Shown here: positions 1-7,012 of the stretch, in pieces
Layout: each line of letters starts with the position of its first letter
Numbering within the stretch: position 1 is the first letter of the stretch
From: Penaeus vannamei
Taxonomy: Eukaryota > Arthropoda > Malacostraca > Decapoda > Penaeidae
Length of the DNA: 10,000 nt
Direction of reading: 5' to 3'
Assembly: GCF_042767895.1 (NCBI RefSeq)
Contig: NC_091588.1
Location: 9,831,913 to 9,841,912, forward strand
Translations under genes and position numbers: made by a program
Notes under the pieces: model-generated
The model's input: the letters and a program-made list of their open reading frames with translations, nothing else
The model's database searches: none
Told to the model about the DNA's origin: nothing

Positions 1-61
1 TTTCAATCTCAGTAGCCGAGACTGAAATAGTACCTCGAATGATGAAGGAGTGTTGTTGGTT

Positions 62-250
62 CTGTTGTTGTCTTATCATTGTTTTTATTGCATTATCTCT
101 TATCATCATTGTTATGATCACTATCATCGTTACCCTAATCTTATTCATTTTCCTTATAGTCATCTAGATTGCAATCATCATTATCATTATCATCCATATC
201 GTCATCATTACCATTATTCACCACCATCATCACATCACCCTCACCATTAA
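62..250. repeat. Degenerate ATC/ATT trinucleotide microsatellite
   Basis: The stretch is dominated by TCA, TTA and CAT triplets with many substitutions. Short open frames across it are rich in His, Tyr and Ser only because of the triplet repeat. It fades into ordinary unique sequence near 250. It is an old, interrupted microsatellite of the same family as the blocks further right. Confidence 0.85.
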
Positions 251-1095
251 TAAAACCGGCGTCCACACTTGCCAGGCCAGCGAGCCAGCCACAGCCAGCC
301 ACGAGGCAGTTACGGAAGGGCGTGGTCATTTCCCCCTGTTGTCGGGACGCCCTTGGGACGCGGGTTGAACGCTCGCAGGTCCTCTCCGAACAATGCGAGG
401 ACTTGAACATGCCCTTCCTGAAAGTCATGATACTGATGTGAACCTCCAAAGAAAAATGGACCAATGGTTTCCACTTTGAAATGACAATATGAATAGTTCA
501 TTTTACTGAATTATTTTTTTCTCTGCAAATGCCGAGGGTTATTCCCTTCCCCACACCACATTGTTTTCGGAATTGACTTTTTTTCCTAACGAGGGCAGAA
601 TGCGCCTCATTTTGAAAATCAAATCAAATCTGCAGTTAACTTCATCCTTCTCCATCTTGCATTCTCCATGAAAATTTTCCATTCAAATTTCCTTTTGACA
701 CCAAACCCACCCTTCGAATCGAATTTCCATAAACCTTTTACGCTTCCTCGAGTTTCATTTGAAGTTTGAGCACACTCTTTCACGCAGCCTCATCCTGACG
801 CTGGCCTCGCTGGCTGCAGGTGAGTGCTTCTCGCGGCTTTATGAGCTGTCTGGCCGTGAGACTGTTTGCGGCTTAACAGTCCCATGAGTTTTAGTTTTCC
901 TGCGCCAGTCTTCAATCCGACGTTAATTGGGAGCTTTGGCCTTGCTAAAAAAAAAAATCTCCTTTTACATCCTTGCAGGAGCCACACTGGTGATATTTTT
1001 CCACGCAGAAATGTCATGTTGCAATTCCCTAATAGGCTTTTGTAGATTCAAGGGGCCGGCGTGTGTCTCATTCCGAAAGGCATTGGCGTCACTAA
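251..1095. other. Unique intergenic or intronic DNA, no recognised gene
   Basis: This mixed-composition DNA has no long open frame with recognisable protein features. The open frames across 141-501 and 790-1017 look random and match no family I know. Locally GC-richer patches lie at about 255-400 and 785-830. The second patch ends in a consensus-like splice donor (CAG|GTGAGT, 817-825), and a possible acceptor (TTGCAG) lies at 973-978, so part of a spliced gene cannot be excluded. A run of 11 A lies near 947-957. Confidence 0.5.
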
Positions 1096-1103
1096 TACGT
1101 AAT

Positions 1104-1327
1104 TGGTATTGTTACTGTTATCATCATTATTATAATCATCATTACCGTTATTATTAGTATTACCACTGCTATTGCTATCAGTATTGTCATTTTTGTTGAC
1201 ATCACTATTACAATTATCATTGTTATCTTTTTTGTAATCATTATTATTATTATTATTAATGTACTTATCATTATCATTATTAATATCATTATCATTATCA
1301 TCATCAATGCCATTATCATTATCATAA
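1104..1327. repeat. Degenerate ATT/ATC trinucleotide microsatellite
   Basis: The sequence consists almost wholly of ATT, ATC, GTT and ACT-type triplets, with a short pure ATT run near 1239-1259 and TCATTA runs near 1268-1325. The complementary frame encodes a nearly pure Ile/Met string, a repeat artefact and not a protein. Confidence 0.9.
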
Positions 1328-1343
1328 CTAAAATATTTTATAC

Positions 1344-1822
1344 ATCCTCACCATCATCATCACTTTTATCATCATTATTATCATTGTCTATCATTATCAT
1401 TATCAATACCATCATTATCATTATCAATACCATCATTATCATTATCAATACCATCATCATCATAATCATAAGTTGTGCTATCATCATCATTATTATTATG
1501 ATTATTGTTGTTGTTGACATCATTATTGTTGCTAGCATCAGTATTGGTATTATTGTTATTTTCATTATCATCATTTGTAGTAGTAGCAGTAGTAGCACCA
1601 TTATTAATATCATTATTTTTATTGCTATTATTATTATCATTATCATTATCATTTTTATAATCCTTAGCAATATTTTTATCATTATCATTACTATCAACAT
1701 CATTGTCATTATTTTTTTTTCATCATGGTTTGTATCATCATAGATACTATCGCCATCGTTTTTATTACCATTATTATTCTTATTTTTTATCATCATTATG
1801 ATAATTATATCATTATTATAGG
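1344..1822. repeat. Long degenerate ATC/ATT/GTT microsatellite
   Basis: Nearly 480 bp of ATT, ATC and ATA triplets with patches of GTT (about 1503-1514) and AGT/AGC (about 1576-1595). Triplet phase is kept over most of the block, so one + frame reads as a long poly-Ile string with no stop from 1384 to 1743. This is what slippage plus point substitution produces. There is no sign of selection for a protein. A perfect 21-bp tandem array is nested at 1390-1452. Confidence 0.9.
1390..1452. repeat. Three perfect copies of a 21-bp minisatellite unit
   Basis: The unit ATC-ATT-ATC-ATT-ATC-AAT-ACC occurs three times without a mismatch, at 1390-1410, 1411-1431 and 1432-1452. The AATACC hexamer marks each unit within otherwise simple ATT/ATC sequence. 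Identity of the copies indicates recent expansion of a larger unit inside the older trinucleotide block. Confidence 0.95.
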
Positions 1823-1954
1823 AAATATAAGGAAAGAAAAAAAACAGCTTTGCTACAGTTCACTTCGTCGCTTCCATGGAATTTTAGCTCGCTTATAAAA
1901 TTTGGTCGTTCCTGGATAATTTATATTCTTTCGATACTTTTAGTTCCACCACGT
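1823..1954. other. Short unique spacer between microsatellites
   Basis: Ordinary AT-rich sequence separating two repeat blocks. It has no recognisable gene or RNA. Confidence 0.6.
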
Positions 1955-2017
1955 TTCTTCTTCTTCTTCTTCTTCTCCTTATTATTGTTATTATCATTAT
2001 TATTATTATTATTATTA

Positions 2018-2089
<72 letters not shown>

Positions 2090-2094
2090 CTCTT

Positions 2095-2124
<30 letters not shown>
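1955..2124. repeat. Compound (TTC)n-(TTA)n-(TTC)n microsatellite
   Basis: A TTC run (about 1955-1976) leads into an ATT/TTA tract (about 1979-2088) and then a second TTC run (about 2091-2124). The TTA part is uninterrupted from 2021 to 2088 (68 bp); two impurities lie before it, a C near 1995 and a G at 2020. The + frame gives poly-Leu/Phe and the - frame poly-Asn/Lys, both repeat artefacts. The TTC arms are pure pyrimidine on this strand. Confidence 0.97.
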
Positions 2125-2125
<1 letters not shown>

Positions 2126-2525
2126 GGTTTACTTCTAAGCGTTTTTGAGTGACCCATATTTCAGTTTCCTCTGAAAGCTAATGTGGCTATTGAATGCTAC
2201 GTCAAAGTATCTACAGGCACGAGAAGTATCGGTATATAGCGAGTAACCGGGGAAAGAGATCTTTTCGTTAACATTTTTGGAATTACAATTTTTATCGTAT
2301 TTCTGCCATAGCGCCAGGATAAACGGTAACGTCATTGCTTTGATTAAATTCACTGTACTTTATGATATAGTGAATCTGGATTGTAACTTCATCCTATTCG
2401 TTAAAGAAAATATACATATTGCAGATGATTATACCATCTTGTAAGGTATCGTTTTAATACTCAGATGAATATGTATGTCATTCCCGATTTCTATTTTGCA
2501 AAACGAGGTAATGATACCTTTCTAA
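2125..2525. other. Unique AT-rich DNA, no recognised gene
   Basis: About 400 bp between two oppositely oriented triplet tracts. I see no coding, RNA or regulatory element that I can support. A 72-codon - strand open frame (2135-2353) has no recognisable motif. Confidence 0.55.
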
Positions 2526-2790
<265 letters not shown>

Positions 2791-3695
2791 ATAACAACAA
2801 AAACTAAAATGATAGTAATGAACATGAAAATCATGATAATGCTAATATCAGTTTCTTCGTCTCATGAATCCGAATTTGTCTTGGATTGATAGTATATTTC
2901 ATAATTATTTTTTTCATTCTGTACGTACTCGAACATTAAAGAAATTAATGGTCAAAAAGACAAATAAACAGAACAGATAAAGAGAAAACAGTAATAATAA
3001 GCAAAAACAAAAGCATTAAAAACGTGTGCTGTTCTCTGCGTTTTTGCTCCTCCTTAATGCAGGTTGCAATTGGCAATCCTGCAATAATTGGGGGATCAAA
3101 AAGTGATTTTGTGCGGCGTCGGAGGCAAGGCTCTCGATATCACGCAATGGCGCGGCTTTGGGTATGAAGATAATGTTATTCTAAGGTTTTAATGTTGAGG
3201 CAAAGTAATGAGTTTTGTGTTTGATTACCCAAAGAAATATATTGCATAAGTGACGTATTTTCGGATAGAATGTTTTCAGGAAGTATAATGATTTTGTGAA
3301 TTTAAAGAAAGAAAAAGTATATTTAAATGTCTAATGCTGTAGGTATGTGTCTCGCACTAATGATGTTACATAAAAAGTCCCTAATATTATCATAACTTAC
3401 GATGCAATTAACTTTTGCTATTTGGTAATGAGCGTAATAACATAACAGTTTTCCTACCTGTCGGTAATTATCTAAATGATTATCACTAACATTGCATGAG
3501 AACTATTATCTAGTCATTGTAATCAGTGTGGATGGAATGGCAACATTAGGGAGCCTCTTATATTTTTCCCTTTTCTGTTCCTAGTTTGAACCCATTTCAG
3601 TAACGATTCACTTATTCTAAAATGTATTCAAAAACATGTGTTGATATGAAAGGTGTTTCAAGGAGGGAGTGAGGAAGGAAGAGAGAATAGGAGTG
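2791..3695. other. Unique AT-rich DNA, no recognised gene
   Basis: About 900 bp of mostly AT-rich sequence. A GC-richer patch at about 3025-3170 contains a roughly 34-codon frame on the + strand, but it matches nothing I know and is bounded by stops. I cannot support a gene, RNA or mobile element here. Confidence 0.5.
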
Positions 3696-3699
3696 GACG

Positions 3700-3870
3700 G
3701 GGTAGACAGACAGACAGATAGATAGATATATGGACAGACAGATAGACAGATTATATATAGATATAGAGAAATAAATAAACAGACAGACAGATAGAGAAAC
3801 AGAGACAAACAAACATATAGTCAGGCAGAACGAAAGACATACAGATAGACAGGCAGATAGACAGGACACA
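3700..3870. repeat. GATA/GACA tetranucleotide microsatellite
   Basis: The block is built from GACA, GATA and related tetramers (CAGA, AAAC, AGAT), with pure runs such as GACAGACAGACA (about 3704-3715) followed by GATAGATAGATA. Substitutions accumulate towards 3870. The - strand frames rich in Ser, Cys, Leu and Val are repeat artefacts. Mixed GATA/GACA arrays are the Bkm-type simple repeat known from many eukaryotes. Confidence 0.92.
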
Positions 3871-4235
3871 CAATCAGAAAGAGCTAGAAAAATGGTAGGT
3901 ATGTATCATATATCTTTTGACGTCTAACGCTTTTGGGAAAAGCCTATTTTCTCCTTCCGAGAAGGAGAACACTCTAACCCACATTTAAAAAGGAAAAATC
4001 ACCCCCAGCATCTGAAGGCCGGTGCCAGCGCGGGAGATAAGATGCTCAACTTTTTAAATCCTGCACTACATTCTCATCAGTGGAAGGGTCAGACCGTGTT
4101 GCCAACTGTACAGGAATATTTGTTCCCAAAACAAAAAAGTATCTTTCCTATTTTTATATTTGAATGAATATGTAGATATGTATAGACGCATTATGGAGTC
4201 ATAATGTTGATTCAAATGGGTTAAAATGATAATGT
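3871..4235. other. Unique DNA with two small perfect hairpins
   Basis: No gene is recognised. Two inverted repeats with 3-nt loops lie close together: a 6-bp stem at 3929-3943 (GCTTTT, loop GGG, AAAAGC) and a 9-bp stem at 3949-3969 (TTCTCCTTC, loop CGA, GAAGGAGAA). A short GC-richer patch follows near 4015-4040. The rest is AT-rich. Confidence 0.5.
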
Positions 4236-4290
4236 ATTTTTGTATGTATCTATATGTATATATAGGCATATATACATATACACATATACA
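4236..4290. repeat. TA/TG-rich dinucleotide and tetranucleotide repeat
   Basis: Alternating TATG, TATA and CATA units form a short impure purine-pyrimidine repeat. It explains the Tyr/Ile/Cys-rich frames on both strands around it. Confidence 0.75.
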
Positions 4291-4395
4291 AAACCTTTCA
4301 CGCCAATAGTTACATTGTTTTCTTCCGTTTTCTTGACAAACATTCCTCAACTATTTGTTCGACTTATTAGGTATCATAAGTCTACGGACAATCCC

Positions 4396-4413
4396 CGCCA
4401 CATTTCACTTACT
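4396..4413 (+). repeat. 18-bp direct repeat, copy 1
   Basis: CGCCACATTTCACTTACT is identical to the copy at 4741-4758, 345 bp away. An exact 18-mer is not expected by chance in 10 kb of non-simple sequence. Similarity decays quickly on both sides, though both are followed 15-25 bp later by GTGCA(A/G)TAC. These may be remnants of a diverged duplication or a dispersed repeat. Confidence 0.8.
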
Positions 4414-4740
4414 ACACAGGTAACGTGGGTGCAATACTTCGGTCTCTGCTTTTGTTCTAGACACCCTAACTGTGAGCTGGAGTGTGCTTATGTGCGTGTG
4501 CACGTGACTGTATACGTGTGTGCAGCCAGCTATAATGCGGCCAATGGGTTGCATATATGTATTCCATAAATCAATCCGTGTTAAGTGTTTATTAGCTAAC
4601 CTTTTAACCCTTGATTAAACTTTAATTTTGAAACCTTGGCAGCACTAATATTGAGTCATTCATGAGTAAGCAATTCACAAATAAAAGGTAACTGTTCAGT
4701 ATTATAGGGGAATCTATGTAACAACTCTAAGGATGCTGCA

Positions 4741-4758
4741 CGCCACATTTCACTTACT
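4741..4758 (+). repeat. 18-bp direct repeat, copy 2
   Basis: Exact second copy of the 18-mer at 4396-4413, in the same orientation. It lies about 210 bp left of the inferred start of the retrotransposon, so it does not bracket the element. Confidence 0.8.
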
Positions 4759-4967
4759 TCTATGAGTGCAGTACACTCCGTGACCTCACACGAAGAGGTC
4801 GTGTGGTGCCCTGCTCCGGTGCCCTCGCCCCTTACACATGGATCTCTGGTGTCATGTACGAGGAAATTGTTCATGAATCTTTAGGTGCGCATATACCTCG
4901 CAATTGAAACGTCATGAGAGTAGTGATGTGAACATGGCTATGTTTTAAATTCAATTGAATTCATTCC

Positions 4968-5096
4968 TCCGCCGAGTGCCAAGTACTGTGTTAGTGACCG
5001 TTGGAGCTGAGTGCCCCGTTGTCCCGAGCGCCATAATTCACCTGTCACGAGGCGGGCGAGCCAGGCGCGCCAGGCGCCGCGGTCACCACCCCCACG
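4968..5096 (+). other. Inferred 5' leader of the retrotransposon
   Basis: A GC-rich stretch between AT-rich flank and the ORF1 start. LINEs of this kind usually carry an internal promoter at the extreme 5' end of the transcribed unit, so promoter activity is expected here, but no motif proves it. GAGTGCC occurs twice (about 4974 and 5009). An in-frame stop at 5034-5036 precedes ORF1, which supports the ATG at 5097 as its first start. The exact first base of the element is unknown. Confidence 0.5.
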
Positions 5097-6857
5097 ATGG
5101 GGGAAAACCGCAAAGTAAACACTGAGGGGGAAGACTCGCGGGATAGCTGTCCCACCCCTCCCCCGGCTGAAGAGTGCGCTTCAGCCTGTAATTCAGTGGA
5201 CAGGACCGCTGAACCCATCGCCATGCAAGAGGCACAAAATGATGGTGATGCCCAGGTGGGTGACGCCGCTGCTGACCAAGGAGGTGACGGCTTCACGTTA
5301 GTGGGCCAGAAAAAGAGAAAGAAAAGAGAGCCCAATAACGCCAGCAAGACGCCACTCGCACCGAGGAAAGACGACGTCCGTCTCGCCTTCCCTGAAGGCA
5401 CCACGAAAAAAGAAAAAATGAAATGGCTACAGGACCTTGGCAACCCCTCTTCGAACCTGAGGGGTAAACCCATTGACCTTGTGAGAGGGGACACGCTCTC
5501 CTCGCCATATATCTATGTCGCCCGCTCCCAGCAGAGCTATATAGAAAACCTTACCGGGGGACTTATTGGAGGTATTACCTTCAAATCATGCGATGAAAAG
5601 AAGAAATCGGAAAAATATGACGAATACCTCGTCACACATTATAACAAGGACCTTGACCTTGACAATGCATATGCACTCGATGGAGTCCACAAGGCCATTC
5701 GAGTGTACAAGGATGGCCAACCATTAAACCGAATCCGCATCGTATGGAAAGGAGAGCAACCCCCTCCAAGTACATACAATTTCTTCGGAAAATACATGCC
5801 CACCAGCCACGTGCGGCCGTGGAGGGCATCCCCCGTCATATGCTACAACTGCATGGGAAGCGGCCATGTAGCCAAGTATTGCAAGGATAAGGCACGCTGC
5901 GCAGCATGTGGCGAGCAACACAGTGCCAAGGAGTGTCCTCGCAGTGCTGCAGGGCGAGAGCCTGCTGCAGATGCACCGAGCTTCGTCCCATCCTGCTTCA
6001 GGTGTGGGAAGGCAGGTGTCACTGCCTGGCACTGGGGGTGCACAGCCCTCCCTGCTCTGGCACCTCCCCCCCCTCCTCCTGTGGCCGCAGCACCGACCGC
6101 GAGTGCCCAGCGCGGCCCTCCCTGCCCTGGCCCCTCCCCCCCACCCACTGTGGCCCCGGCGCCGACCGCGAGTGACCAGCGCGGCCCTCCTAACCCAACC
6201 CGCGGCCAGCGTGCCGGGGGAGTGCCCAGCCGTGCCGTGTGTGACGTCACCAGCCGCAGAGACTTCCCGGGGCTGTCGGTGAGTGGGGAAGCAGAGGTAG
6301 CCGAACTACGCGACACGGTTGCGTTGTTGAAGGAGCAGGTTGACAAGATGATGCTAATCATCACAGAGCTCGAGACCGCGACCCCCCTCCCCCCCCAGGC
6401 GCCCGCCGAGGCGGCCGTCCCTCACCCTCGGGCAGGGATGACCGCAGGCCTGGCCGGGGAATCCCCCGCAAAACCATGTGGAAGAAGTGACGTCACGCCA
6501 GCTGACCATAGTGACATAAATGTGCAGGAGCTTTTAAAGGAAATCAAAGCTCTGAGACAAGAAAACAATAACTTGAGACAGGACAAGGAAAAAATGAACA
6601 GGGACTGTCATTGCCGAGATACTAGTGCTGCTATTAGTGTTAAAGAAACGAGCGAGCAGATACGATGTCATGACATCAGTGCTGATAACCAGAGTGGGCG
6701 TGTCAGCGCTGACAGCAGCGACGAACACTACCACGATCCCTGCGGCACCGAGTCAGACGAGGAGTCCAGTGACGTCACCAGCCCCCCAGGTACACCCGGC
6801 ACAACAACCGAGGGGACTGTGCTAAGAAGTGGGACAAAGCTAAGACCTAATATTTGA
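5097..6857 (+). CDS. Retrotransposon ORF1: Gag-like zinc-knuckle, coiled-coil protein
   Basis: Expected role: bind element RNA, multimerise into a ribonucleoprotein and help deliver it to the target. The 586-aa frame has a good start context (A at -3, G at +4) and an in-frame stop at 5034. A hydrophilic N-terminus leads to a basic cluster, KKRKKR at residues 72-77, which could be a nuclear signal. Residues about 135-245 resemble the domain that precedes the knuckles in insect LINE Gag proteins. Two zinc knuckles follow: C249-C252-H257-C262 (C-x2-C-x4-H-x4-C) and C268-C271-H275-C280 (C-x2-C-x3-H-x4-C). A third, atypical cluster is C300-C303-H312-C315. A Pro/Ala-rich linker holds a tandem duplication. 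Two coiled coils have perfect a/d heptads: V401 to L425 and V476 to M500. An acidic Ser-rich tail ends the protein. Coding is GC-rich, unlike ORF2. Assignment as ORF1 is secure; the domain before the knuckles is tentative. Confidence 0.92.
   Translation: MGENRKVNTEGEDSRDSCPTPPPAEECASACNSVDRTAEPIAMQEAQNDGDAQVGDAAADQGGDGFTLVGQKKRKKREPNNASKTPLAPRKDDVRLAFPEGTTKKEKMKWLQDLGNPSSNLRGKPIDLVRGDTLSSPYIYVARSQQSYIENLTGGLIGGITFKSCDEKKKSEKYDEYLVTHYNKDLDLDNAYALDGVHKAIRVYKDGQPLNRIRIVWKGEQPPPSTYNFFGKYMPTSHVRPWRASPVICYNCMGSGHVAKYCKDKARCAACGEQHSAKECPRSAAGREPAADAPSFVPSCFRCGKAGVTAWHWGCTALPALAPPPPPPVAAAPTASAQRGPPCPGPSPPPTVAPAPTASDQRGPPNPTRGQRAGGVPSRAVCDVTSRRDFPGLSVSGEAEVAELRDTVALLKEQVDKMMLIITELETATPLPPQAPAEAAVPHPRAGMTAGLAGESPAKPCGRSDVTPADHSDINVQELLKEIKALRQENNNLRQDKEKMNRDCHCRDTSAAISVKETSEQIRCHDISADNQSGRVSADSSDEHYHDPCGTESDEESSDVTSPPGTPGTTTEGTVLRSGTKLRPNI
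6045..6190 (+). repeat. Tandem 70/69-bp duplication inside ORF1 linker
   Basis: The segment beginning GCCCTCCCTG at 6045 recurs at 6115, and the shared CCGACCGCGAGTG block occurs at 6093 and 6162. The offset is therefore 70 bp at the left and 69 bp at the right, implying a one-base indel in the C/CT-rich middle. In protein the right parts both read PTAS(A/D)QRGPP, while the left parts are read in different frames (ALPALAP versus GPPCPGP). The indel restores the reading frame in the second copy. Confidence 0.85.
6241..6778. other. Three identical GTGACGTCAC palindromes in ORF1
   Basis: The perfect 10-bp palindrome GTGACGTCAC occurs at 6241-6250, 6487-6496 and 6769-6778. Each contains TGACGTCA, the consensus CRE recognised by CREB/ATF bZIP factors. 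Spacings of 246 and 282 bp are multiples of three, and each copy encodes Asp-Val-Thr followed by Ser or Pro. Regulatory use is inference; a repeated peptide motif is the other explanation. Confidence 0.6.
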
Positions 6858-7012
6858 CATGGTTAAAAGTACTTTTAAGCTTAGGACAATCATCTGTAAT
6901 AGAATGTACATTATTCATGAAGTTATATGTTTCTTATGTGAACCTAAATTCCGTAATATCAATGGATAGAAGCGCATGAAGTACAGATTACATAATAATA
7001 CACTACTCACAT
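6858..7012 (+). other. Inter-ORF spacer with upstream mini-ORF
   Basis: An AT-rich 155-bp spacer between the ORF1 stop and the ORF2 start contains several ATGs. One, at 6962, is in the ORF2 frame and opens a five-codon mini-ORF (MDRSA) that ends at TGA 6977-6979. ATGGATAGA at 6962-6970 is repeated exactly at the ORF2 start (7013-7021). How ORF2 is translated (reinitiation or internal entry) cannot be read from the sequence. Confidence 0.7.

Larger units (their letters stand above)
4291..4967. other. Unique flank of the retrotransposon, no recognised gene
   Basis: Mostly unique sequence with a TG-rich patch at about 4482-4523 and a GC-richer patch at 4790-4840. Open frames at 4240-4569 (+) and 4656-4874 (-) show no motif that I recognise. 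An 18-bp direct repeat occurs twice. A perfect 14-bp palindrome (AATTCAATTGAATT, 4948-4961) lies right beside the inferred left end of the element. Confidence 0.5.

Noticed and set aside
141..501. Overlapping 63-107 codon frames on both strands
   Set aside because: Part is translated microsatellite and the rest has no domain, signal or family resemblance.
1338..1796. Long poly-Ile/Met open frames on both strands (also 1092-1325 and 2465-2834)
   Set aside because: They are direct translations of ATT/ATC and AAT/GAT microsatellites. The composition comes from the repeat and no other protein feature is present.
1850..2157. Poly-Leu/Phe (+) and poly-Asn/Lys (-) frames
   Set aside because: They span the TTC/TTA compound microsatellite; homopeptide length simply mirrors the repeat length.
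3025..3170. GC-richer patch with a roughly 34-codon + frame
   Set aside because: Too short, bounded by stops, with no recognisable motif or clear splice sites; not reported as a gene.
3612..3869. Ser/Cys/Leu-rich - strand frames resembling a small cysteine-rich or membrane protein
   Set aside because: The Cys-Leu-Ser periodicity is the translation of the GACA/GATA repeat on the opposite strand.
5045..6364. Antisense and alternate-frame ORFs of 65-173 codons across ORF1
   Set aside because: They are shadows of a GC-rich coding region. They lack motifs, and the sense frame has clear zinc-knuckle and coiled-coil features.
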